This document shows, in pieces, positions 21,257 through 30,707 of a stretch of DNA of 64,000 nt (positions are counted from its first letter, which is position 1; each line of letters opens with the position of its first letter). The notes beneath the pieces were generated by a model. The model worked only from the letters and a program-made list of their open reading frames with translations, made no database searches and was not told the origin of the DNA. Origin of the DNA: Strongyloides papillosus (lineage: Eukaryota; Nematoda; Chromadorea; Rhabditida; Strongyloididae); the NCBI GenBank assembly GCA_005656395.1, contig SRSI01000043.1:124001-188000 (forward strand), given 5' to 3'. The position numbers were made by a program, and so were the translations under genes.

Positions 21257-21562
21257 ATGATTTTTAGAAAAACCTTTTCTATTTTATTATTCTTTGTACT
21301 ACTATCTATTTCATGGAAATCATGTGAATTTCAACCAATGTACGGCGATCCGTATGGAAGATATGGTGGTTATGGAGGATATGGTCCACGACACCACCAC
21401 CATCATCATCACCATCACCATCATGGACCACCACCACCACCACTCGGTTTAGGAATACTTCCACCACGTCCAGTTATACGTAGACCAGTTCCAATAGTTG
21501 TACCAACTCCAGTTATTGTGCCAAAACCTGTTCCTATAATTACACCAACTATAGTGGGTTAA
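21257..21562 (+). CDS. secreted His-tract Pro-rich protein 4 (101 aa, C-terminus frameshifted)
   Basis: 101 codons from the family start MIFRKTFSILLF. After the signal peptide come YGG repeats, an Arg followed by 11 consecutive His residues, PPPPP, and PVPI/PTPVIV/KPVPIITPT blocks. The ORF stops right after TIVG, where the paralogues continue with GPY..Y(Y/H)R. The +1 frame just past the stop still encodes a tail ending RGYR with its own stop at 21591-21593. A small indel near 21560 has therefore removed the original C-terminus. The truncated protein may still be functional, since the tail is short. Metal binding by the His tract is plausible but unproven. Confidence 0.75.
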   Translation: MIFRKTFSILLFFVLLSISWKSCEFQPMYGDPYGRYGGYGGYGPRHHHHHHHHHHHGPPPPPLGLGILPPRPVIRRPVPIVVPTPVIVPKPVPIITPTIVG

Positions 21563-21687
21563 AAGTTATCAACATCATCGTGGTTATCGCTAATATAATT
21601 TTCAATCTAAATTAAATTTTATTGTGTTTATAAAAATTTTAAAGTATAATAAAACTAATTGTTAATAAACATTGTATTTATGATGAG

Positions 21688-22252
21688 TAACCTGCACGAT
21701 TTTTTTACAAAAATTCTAAATTGTCTGTAACATTTTAAAAATTTGTATTTAGAAAGAGTTTTATGCGATGATTCCATTTTTGAAATAATATTTTAAAAAT
21801 TTTAAGTGTAAATCTAAAAAAAAGGGAGCAAACAATACTTACTCGTCGGAATAAAATTTACAGAGGCACCATTCTAATTATCCTGACAAAATGACTTTAT
21901 TTGTTTACTTGTAGTATATTTAAGTAAATAAACAATTATTTATTAATTGAAAAAGATATATTAATTACCAAGAAACTTCGAAAAGTGATTAGTCAAAGAA
22001 CGCAAATTAACGTTAAAAACAAATTTTTAGTAAAAACATTTATTGCTACCAAAAAATTATATTTATTTAAGCCCCCAGACAACCTATGAATATGGTCAAT
22101 GGCTCATTTTGTAACTAAGTCTTAAATTTTTAACCTGATAAAGCCGATTTTTGATATCATGCTTTTAAAATTGAGATATCAATTATTAAAAATTTTTTTT
22201 TAAATTTTTGCATACTAAATTTTCGACAAAAAACAATATGTTTTGAATCTCC
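21688..22252 (+). mobile_element. truncated copy of the TAACCTGCA-TIR element
   Basis: Starts with TAACCTGCACGAT and is diverged but colinear with the left ~560 bp of the complete element at 36277-37724. It includes the TTACAGAGGC.CCATTC block near 21860 and one copy of the internal repeat (CCCAGACAACCTATGAATATGG near 22075). It ends where another TIR element begins; the right terminus is missing. Confidence 0.7.
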
Positions 22253-23182
22253 CACACACATAAGAAAAGGACAAATCTATTTATAATGCAATAAAATGTC
22301 CTACCATTTTAAAAAATTAAATAATATTAAAATTTAAAAAGTATCAAACGATAGCAAAAATTTTTAAACAGTCAAAATATTAGGTTGTGCCTTACTTTTT
22401 GCGTGTTTTTACAAAGATATATATGTTTGACTTTTTAAATTAATGTGACTTTTTTTAATTTTGATATTTTTTATGATATTATCCTCATTTAGATCTTAAC
22501 TTGTTTTTTATTTTATAAAATGTGATATTAAAGGTCAATTTCGTGTAAAATTATTGATGTTTTAGTAAAGATCATTATTCTAAACAATCTACTGACAACA
22601 AAAAGTTTAAAAATTTCATAAAAATAATAATGAAAAGCAATAATTATTTGCTCACACAAAGTATTATTAATTAAAATCTTATTTTAATATTCGTTCATAT
22701 TTTAAATTAAAATATGTAAAAGTTATTTTTTTACTATAAATAAAAATCTATATTATTTTATAACTTTTCATAAGTTTAATTTTTAAAGATGATCTTTAAA
22801 AGACATTATGAAAGAAATTTAGAGTATCAAATGTGAAAATTTCATAAAATACAATTTATAGTAATTTAAACTATTGAAAAATATTTAAAAAATGTACTGT
22901 AATATGTTAAAAATGTATTTTATAAAAGTTTTTGTAATTTTACATAGAATTAAATTTTAACCATGTACTTTAAAATGGATTGTAAAAAGCGACCTATATT
23001 CTAAAAAAATAGTATACTAGAAAAATAGAAAGTTATTTTAATAATTCTCTAATTATTGTTTTAATTTTTCATATACAAAATCATTGCTATAAAATTAGAC
23101 GCAAATCAAGAAAATTCAAATTTTTTTTAGGTGGAACAAATTTGTTACATTTTATGCAAACATGTGTCCTTTTTTGTGTGTA
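22253..23182. mobile_element. ~930-bp non-coding TIR element, copy A
   Basis: Homologous over its length, in inverted orientation, to 41055-42013. Its ends are imperfect inverted repeats: CACACACATAAGAAAAGGAC on the left, and on the right the reverse complement of CACACAAAAAAGGACACATG. It has no coding capacity, so it is a non-autonomous DNA-transposon-like element. More diverged than copy B. Confidence 0.65.
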
Positions 23183-23872
23183 TTTGTTGAAAAAGAATAA
23201 AACATTAATTATATTATTTTCCTAGTTTTAAAAAGTTACTTTTCTTGAGTTTTTTTGCAATTAAAATATAAAATTTATGTAAAGTTTTTTATCAGTATAC
23301 TTTTTGTAGAATAATTTCTATACAGTTACTTCTTTTATTAAAAAAACTTTTTACAGTAAAAAGAGTTTTAATTTCTTGAAATACTTTTTTAACTATAAAG
23401 TTTGCTACATATTTAATTTGTTATTGTATAATTTCTTTTATTAAAATAAAGGAACTCATTCATTTCTTTGAACTTAATTGATTGATCAATAATTATTGAT
23501 AAAATGGAAGTAATATTTATTTAGAAGTATAAAAAAAATAATTCTTTTAACCCTTAAAATTTTATAAAATTGATTAGATTTAAAGGATGATATGCATAAA
23601 TATAGTGTTAAATATTTAATTTGTTATATTAGTAAGAAAAAACAAAATCTAATGACTATAATTTATTAAAAAAGATAAAATATTAATATTTTACAAAAAC
23701 ATAATAAAATGATGTATCTTATATTTAATCTTTTATATTTCTAATTAATTAAAAACCCAATTACTTGACAAAAGATTATATTATGCATGAAATTTGATGT
23801 AAAACAATAATATTTATCACAAAACCAATCCAGATTAAGAATTTAAGAACTCTTAGTGAATTACAGTCTTTT

Positions 23873-24238
23873 TTAAGCTAATTTTCTAACTGCTGATTTA
23901 GTTTCTTTTGCTACTTTCTTTACTGCACTTTTGGCTTTATCGTATAGATTCTCTGCTCCATCTCTAGCTTTTTTAGCTAGTTTCTCTGCTTTATCTTTTA
24001 TTTTCTCCTAAAGAACAGTTAATAATACTTTACTAGGACTTACAACAAATTTTGGTGATCTCTTCTTTCTATAAACAACATCTGATAGTGATCCTTGTGT
24101 AGTACCGAAGTCACAATTATACGTGCAATCAGGTGTTGTTGCATATGTAGTAGTATCATCTTGGAAACTGTATTGAACAGCCAAAAGTACAAGGATAGTG
24201 AAATATTTTATAAAGTGCATTTTGATGGTGCTCTTCAT
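23873..24238 (-). CDS. secreted cationic amphipathic peptide precursor 1 (109 aa)
   Basis: Minus strand, exon 1 24044-24238, 36-nt intron 24008-24043 (GTAAGT..CTTTAG), exon 2 23873-24007. Exon 1 encodes a signal peptide (…IKYFTILVLLAVQYSF), an acidic Thr-rich pro-region (QDDTTTYATTPDC…) and RKKRS, a furin/KEX2-type site. Exon 2 encodes 44 residues with Lys/Ala/Glu spaced every 3-4 positions (EKIKDKAEKLAKKARDGAEN…), ending SAVRKLA; this would form a strongly amphipathic, basic helix. Reading through the intron hits TAG at its last codon, so splicing is required. Role unknown: an antimicrobial-type or membrane-active peptide, or a LEA-like/apolipoprotein-like helix. Confidence 0.78.
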
Positions 24239-25565
24239 TCTGAATAATTCCTTTTTATACTTATTTTATAATATTTTCTTAAACGCAAAAAATACTAAAT
24301 ATTTGCAATTTAAATATAATAATCTAGGAATAAAAAGAAAATGTGATAATTTTTTATGAACAATTACATAATTAAAATCTTTTTTTACATTGTTTATATT
24401 GTAAAATATATTTTCAAAATACATAAAATTCAATTTTTTATAAGTTGAATTTTAATATAAACTTTCATACAATAATATGTATTAATGAGACAAATATTTA
24501 ATATGAATAACAATATTATAATTCCAACCTTTGCAAATATTTTTAAACTTGTAAAATAATAATTTTTTAGAAATATTTTAAATATTAGTTCAAAATTATC
24601 TATCAATAAGAATTTTAGGATGTTGAAAAATATAGATTTTGTTGTAACCTTTGCTTATAGCTAAGGCTATGAGTTTAGCACCAAAATCCATTTATTTTAG
24701 TGAAGACTAAACTGTTTTATTTATAAAAATATGCTATTTAAGTAGAAAATAATATAAATGAAATTATAATAATAACATAATAAATTATCATATATAAATA
24801 TTTATATTTAAATATTACAGATTTATTTGGTTAGTAACCTTTATTATTATAAATTGTATACAGAGGATAAAACATTAATTATATTGTTTTTTTAGTTTTT
24901 AAAAAATTCCTTTACTAGTAAAATTATTTAACTAAAGTATAAAATCTATCTTAAGTTTTTTATCAGCATACATTATTGTGAAATAATTTCTATACAGTTA
25001 CTCATAATATTAAAATTTGAAATAACTGTTTACAGTAAAAAGAGTTTTAATTTCTTTAAATGCATTTTTCAGTACAAATTTTGCAATAGTTCTTTTTGTT
25101 ATTGTATAATTTTTTTTACTAGAATAAAAAAATTTGATTATTTTTTAGAACTTTATTAACTGATCAATAATGAGTAATAATATGCAGTAATAGTTGTCTA
25201 GAATCTCGATTCAGAAGAATATAAAAAATAAAATACTTCAACTTTTATAATTGCATAAATTTAATGAAATTTACAGAATAATATGAATGAATATAGTGTT
25301 AAATATTTAATTTTGTTAAATTAGCAGCAAAAAAATAAAATACAATGACTATAATTTATTGAAAAAACGATAAAATACAAATGTTTTACATAAACATAAT
25401 AAAATCATATTTCTTATGTTTAATTTGTTTATATTTTTAATTAATTTGAAAATCAATTTCTTGACAAAAGATTATATTATGCATGAAATTTGATGTAAAA
25501 CAATAATATTCATCATAAACCAATCCAGAGTAAGAATTTTAGAAGCCTTATTAAATTATAGTTTT

Positions 25566-25874
25566 TTAATTGAATTTTTTCATTGCTGATTTAAGTGCTT
25601 TCTTTGCTAAACCTTTACCTAAAGTCTCCTAAAGAACAATTAATAATCTCTTATTAGAACTTACAAGTAATTTTAATGATCTCTTTTTTCTAGTAACAGA
25701 ATCTGATATTGGTCCTTGTGTTGTGCCAAAACCACTATCTCTGGTAGCACAATTATTTGTGCAATCGGGTGTAGTTGCATATGTTGTAGTATCATCTTGG
25801 AAACTGTATTGAACAGCCAAAAGTACAAGGATAATGAAATATTTTATGAAATGCATTTTGATGATATTTTTCAT
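25566..25874 (-). CDS. secreted cationic peptide precursor 2, short mature part (90 aa)
   Basis: Exon 1 25665-25874, intron 25629-25664 (36 nt), exon 2 25566-25628. The signal peptide and DDTTTYATTP pro-region are almost identical to the paralogues. The pro-region carries two extra Cys (DCTNNCATRDSG), then RKKRS. Exon 2 encodes only 20 residues, from ETLGKG to SAMKKFN, instead of 44. Processing after RKKR would release a peptide of about 25 residues with seven Lys and almost no acidic residues. That size and charge are typical of linear helical host-defence peptides. The short exon 2 keeps the conserved C-terminal SxMKK-type motif, so an internal deletion is more likely than decay. Confidence 0.75.
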
Positions 25875-26997
25875 TCCGAATCATTCTTTTTTATACTTAT
25901 TTTTTAATATTTTCTTAAATAAAAAAAATACTAAATATTTGCGATCTAAATATAATAAACCAGCAACAAAAAGAAAATGTGATAATTTTTTATGAATAAG
26001 TACATTATTTAAATCTTTTTTTACTTCGTTTATCTTGTAAAATATAGATAAAAGTTAATTTTTTCTAAGTTAAATTTTAATACAAAGTTCAATGAAGTAA
26101 TGTGCATTAATGAAATAATATTTAATATGAATTACAAAATTATGATTTACAAGCTTTGTAAATATTTTTTAACAGTAAAATAATAATTTTTTGGAAACAT
26201 TTTAAATATTAGTTCAAAATCATCTATCATCAAGTATTTTAAGAAGTTGATAAATATTGTTTTATTTTGTCGGTAACTTTTATAAATATATATTTGTATT
26301 TAGAGGGTATAACAATAATTATAATATTTTTTTAGATTTTGAAAAAATTTCTTTACTGGCGTAATTGTTTAAATAAAACATAAAATCTATCTTAAACTTT
26401 TTATCACTATACTTTTTTGTGAATTAATTCCTATACAGTTTCTTATTTCATTTAAATTTTGAACAAATTTTTTTATAGTAAAGGGAGTTTTAATTTCTTG
26501 AAATGCTTTTTTTAACTCTAGAGTTTGCAAAAGATTTTGTCTGATATTGTATAATTTTTTTATTAAAATAAAAGAACTCATATAATTTCTTTGAACTTTA
26601 TTAATTGATCAATAATCAGTAATAAATTGTAATAAAAGCTATTTAGAATCATAATTTAGAAGTATATAAAAAATTAATTGTTTAAACTTTTAAAGCAGTA
26701 TAAATTTTATAAAATTTTAAAATGATATGTATCAATATAGTGTTGAATAATTAATTTTGTTTTATTAACAAGTAAAATATAAAATTAAATGACTATAATT
26801 TATTGAAAAAACGATAAAATACTAATATTTTACAAAACGTAGTAAAATCATATATCTTATATTTTTAATTGATTTCAAGACCACTTTCTTGACAACAAAT
26901 TCTATTATGCATGAAATTTGATGTAAAATAATAATATTTATCATAAAATCAATCCAGAGTAAGAATCTAATAACGCTCAATATATTAGAGTTTTTTT

Positions 26998-27384
26998 TCA
27001 AAAAACTTTTCTCATTTGTAAATTAACCTTTTCACCAAAATTTTTTACTGCTTCTTTAGTTTTTTCAGCTGCTGCTTTTAATTTATCTGTAGTTTTATCA
27101 CTAAATTTCTTTGCTTTCTCTTTTACTTTCTCCTGAAGAACAATTAATAATGCTTTATTAGAACTTACAAGTCCTTCTTTAAATGATGATCTCTTTTTTC
27201 TATAGACATAATCTGTTGGTGCTCCCTGTGTAGTACCAAAACCACTATCTCCGTAATCATTACTATACATATAAGTAGGCGTTGTTGCATATGTTGTAGT
27301 ATCATCTTGAAGACTGTATTGAACAGCCAAAAGTACAAGGATAATAAAATATTTTATGAAATGCATTTTGATGATATTTTTCAT
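26998..27384 (-). CDS. secreted cationic amphipathic peptide precursor 3 (116 or 128 aa)
   Basis: Exon 1 27169-27384, intron 27133-27168 (36 nt), exon 2 26998-27132. The pro-region has Tyr instead of Cys (TPTYMYSNDYGDSG), then RKKRSS. Exon 2 encodes a 44-residue Lys-rich helix (EKVKEKAKKFSDKTTDKLKA…) ending LQMRKVF. In this copy the acceptor is CAG instead of TAG, so the intron has no stop and is a multiple of three. The unspliced message would encode a 128-aa form with 12 extra residues. The spliced 116-aa form is preferred because the intron sequence is conserved with the paralogues that must splice. Confidence 0.78.
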   Translation of the reverse strand: MKNIIKMHFIKYFIILVLLAVQYSLQDDTTTYATTPTYMYSNDYGDSGFGTTQGAPTDYVYRKKRSSFKEGLVSSNKALLIVLQEKVKEKAKKFSDKTTDKLKAAAEKTKEAVKNFGEKVNLQMRKVF

Positions 27385-28520
27385 TCTTAATCATTCCTTT
27401 TTATACTCATTTTAGAATATCTTTTTAAACGCATAAAAAATTAAATATTTGCAATATAAATATAATAATCTACCAAAAAAAATAAAATTTGATAACTTTT
27501 TATGAATAATTTCATTTTCAAAATCATTTTTTACTTTTGTTTATCCTGAAAAATGTAATTTCAATATATATAAAAGTCAATTTTTTATAAGTTGAATTTT
27601 AATATTCATCTTCATAAAGTAATATGTATTAATGAAATAAATATTTAATATGAATAACAATGTTATGATTTACAAGCTTTCCAAATTTTTTAAACAAATA
27701 AAATTGTAATTTTTTAAAAATATTTTAAATATTAGTTCAAAATCATCTACCACTAAGAATTTTGGATTTTGACAAATATAGATTTATTTGGTCGGTAACT
27801 TTTATTATTGTATATTTGCATATAGAGAATAAAACATTAATTATGTTATTTTCTTAGTTTTTAAAAAATTCCTTTATTGGCGTTGTTATTTAGCTTAAAT
27901 ATAAAATTTATCTTTAGCTTTTTATTGACATAATTTATTCTGAAATAATTTTTTTACAGTTCCCACACATTATTTAAATTTAAAACAAACTGTTTACAGT
28001 AAAAAGAATTTTAGTTTCTTAAAGTACTTTTTTAACTATGAGTTTGGAGTAAATTTAATCTGTTATTGTATGAATTTATTATTAAAATAATGAAATCCAC
28101 ATATTTCTTAATAACATAATTAATTCATCAATAATTAGTAACAAAATGTAAGTAATAGTTGTTTATAAGTTTATAAAAATTTAATTGCTTCAACTTTTAA
28201 AACTGTATAGATTTGATGAAATTTTTAGAATGATTTGCATAAACATAGTGTTGAATACTTAATTTTGTTAACTTAGAAGCAAAAATATAAAATATAATGA
28301 CTATAATTTATTGAAAAAATGATAAAATACTAATATTTTACATAAACATAATAAAATCATATATCTTATATTTTATATTCTTACATTTTAAATTAATTTA
28401 AAAACTAATTTCTTGACAAAAGATTATATTATGCATGAAGTTTGATGTAAAACAATATTATTCATCATAAAATCAATCCAGAGTAAGAATTTTAGAACCC
28501 TTGGTATATTATAGTCTCTT

Positions 28521-28886
28521 TTAAAAAAGTTTTCTAATTTTTGATTCAGTCTTATCAACTAGATTCTCTGCTACATCTTTAGTTTTTTTTGCTAGTTTCT
28601 TTGCTCCATCTTTTGCCTTACCAACTAGATCTTTTGCTTTACTTTTTACATCCTTCTAAAGAACAATTTATAATACCTTATTAGAACTTACGAGTTTATC
28701 TTTAAGTGATCTCTTCTCTCTATTAACATAATCTAATGGTGATTCTTGTGTAGTACCGAAACTACTATCTCCGTAATCATAACTATACATGTAAGCAGGT
28801 GTTGTTCCATATGTAGTAGTATCATCTTGGAGACTGTATTGAACAGCCAAAAGTACAAAGATAGTGAAATATTTTATAAAGTGCAT
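28521..28886 (-). CDS. secreted cationic amphipathic peptide precursor 4 (109 aa)
   Basis: Exon 1 28692-28886, intron 28656-28691 (36 nt), exon 2 28521-28655. The first ATG of the paralogues is changed to ATA. Translation must start at the second Met (MHFIKYF), which still leaves a good signal peptide of about 20 residues. The pro-region is DDTTTYGTTPAYMYSYDYGD. The cleavage site reads REKRS instead of RKKRS, which still fits the R-x-K/R-R furin pattern. Exon 2 encodes 44 residues (KDVKSKAKDLVGKAKDGAKK…) ending SKIRKLF. Confidence 0.76.
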
Positions 28887-29086
28887 TTTGATGATACTTT
28901 TTATTCTAAATCATTCCTTTTTATACTTATTTTATAACATTTTTTTAAATAAAAAAAATACTAAATATTTGCGATCTAAATATAATAAACCAGCAATAAA
29001 TAGAAAATGTGATAATTTTCTATGAATAATTACATTATTAAAATTCTTTTTTACTTTATTTATCTTCAAAAATATATTTCCAATAT

Positions 29087-29267
29087 AGTAAAAACATTAT
29101 TTCAAACGATTCAGGTTCTGGGTCTCGAAGAGGGAGTTGGAATGGCTCACTGACCATTCCCAAAAAACTATTTAACCTGGAATTTATTATAATTAATTAT
29201 TATATCGGTTTTTATGTAATTTTCTAATTGTATTTTATTCCAGGGTTTATATCAATAAAAATTTACT
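29087..29267. mobile_element. ~180-bp MITE-like repeat, copy 1, touching the DIRS element
   Basis: Ends AGTAAA..TTTACT. It matches 39731-39908 in inverted orientation almost base for base and is far less AT-rich than its surroundings (it contains GGTTCTGGGTCTCGAAGAGG). No coding capacity. Its right end coincides with the left end of the DIRS element. Confidence 0.65.
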
Positions 29268-29324
29268 TGATAATTATACCAGGGATATCGTAGATATCCT
29301 GCAAGTATAATTTATATTATATAA

Positions 29325-29442
29325 GATACTAACGTAGTGAGATTGCTTTGCATAACGCGGTCTTTTCATTGGATTTAGTCCTTTTCTTGCACGGAATTTC
29401 GGAATTCCGTACAGTTTTGGTGGTGCGCCACTATTTAATCAG
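29325..29442. repeat. DIRS inverted terminal repeat, left
   Basis: 118 bp, reverse complement of 33403-33520 with a single visible mismatch (near 29376). It contains the near-palindrome ACGGAATTTCGGAATTCCGT at about 29392-29411. Confidence 0.9.
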
Positions 29443-29678
29443 ATTTTTGTAAGTGATAAGGTGATACTGTACTCGTAAGGTGTGGGAACAATAATTTAAC
29501 ACAACAAGATTTATTATAATTAATTATATATACTCGTACATGTAACCTGGTGATATAAGAGAGTAAATATTAATGGTATTTGGTCAGCAAGTAGCTGGGT
29601 GATAGATAATTAATAATATTACAATAATTAATTAAGTATAAGTAATAATTCGGATTAAATTTTGATGGGTGGGTACAT

Positions 29679-29780
29679 ACGTTAGTATCTTATATAATAT
29701 AAATTATACTTGCAGGATATCTACGATATCCCTGGTATAATTATCAATTATATGTCGATACTAACGTAGTGAGATTGCTT
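29679..29780. repeat. DIRS internal complementary region
   Basis: 29681-29747 is the reverse complement of the left outer end. 29748-29780 is the reverse complement of the right outer end. The two are fused with no gap, as expected for a template that bridges both ends during circle formation. It overlaps the recombinase stop codon. Confidence 0.88.
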
Positions 29781-30702
29781 ATTTGTAGGAGAGAACAGTA
29801 GCACCGAAATTATTCCCAATTTCCTTATGATAAAACTTAAAGAAGGAGTGTTCAGATGCCCAGTTAATAGCTTCTATCATATTTGTAATAGACCCTGCTA
29901 TTTCATAGTATTTTGATGCAGCAGCTCCCCTGATGTTGTGTGGTCTACCTATATCTAAGCCAGCTGTTAGGTAGTAATTATAGATCCATCTTCCTAGTGT
30001 AGTTCCAGTGACATTTTTGTGTGGCTTGAAGTAACTTATCCACAGATTTTGAGAAGTGCGTATAGGCTCCGTACGCTTTAAGTACAAGGATAGGGCGGTG
30101 AGTGGGCATAGGCTCGGATTTGCATATTTTTGAATGTGCATTCTGTGGAATTTGTGAGTGGCTGTAGAATTTTTTGATCTTCCCGGGATTGTGAAATTAG
30201 CCCATGCATCCGAGAGGGTCATATGATCTAGAGACATTCTAGCAAGCTCGTTCATCCTTTGTGGCGATACAATGGAGATCAGAGTAATTGTTGTAAACGT
30301 TAAATCTTTGATAGACATTTCCATTGAGGCTGGGTTGTTTTCAATATGTCTCAGAATGATGTCCAAGTCAAATGTCATGTATTTTTGAATATCATGATTG
30401 TAGTTATTCACTTGGATCCCTTTTATGAGTTTGCTTAACAATGTTTTTTCATGGGATGAGAAGGTTACCTTACGTAACTTTGCTATGGCTACTAGTGAAT
30501 TCTTTATTGTATTAACTGTAGATGGAGCGGCACTGGTAGCTATCTTTGATAGATATTTGGTGAGATTCTAAAAGGAGAAGTGTTCATCCTTTATTCCATT
30601 TTCTTTACAGAAGTTAAGGTAATTTCTCAAATGTGTGGAATAGGATTTTTGAGTGTTAACTGAGTAAGATTGTTGAATGGATTGTGAAACTTCGGGATCC
30701 AT
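29779..30702 (-). pseudogene. DIRS tyrosine recombinase with one in-frame stop
   Basis: The frame starts at the ATG at 30702, six bases after the stop of the gag-RT ORF, and runs 307 codons to a TAA at 29779-29781. One TAG at 30568-30570 (codon 45) interrupts it; no other stop occurs. Catalytic residues of the tyrosine recombinase family are visible in the intact part: Arg149 (SPQRMNELARM), His255-x-x-Arg258 (HNIRG) and Tyr291 (FFKFYHKEI). The enzyme would integrate the circular DNA form. The copy is probably inactive because of the nonsense codon, unless the stop is read through or translation restarts downstream. Confidence 0.85.
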
Positions 30703-30707
30703 GTCAC

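Larger units (their letters stand above)
15440..21660 (+). repeat. tandem ~1.6-kb units: F-box-like 3' end plus Pro-rich peptide gene
   Basis: Four units. Each contains the 3' part of the F-box-like gene (intact in unit 1, broken in units 2-4), a conserved ~400-bp promoter region, a small Pro-rich secreted protein gene, and a conserved 3' block (near 16820, 18460 and 20065). The peptide starts are at 16421, 18010, 19658 and 21257, a spacing of about 1.60-1.65 kb. The 3' block of unit 4 is replaced by a TIR-element copy. Confidence 0.85.
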
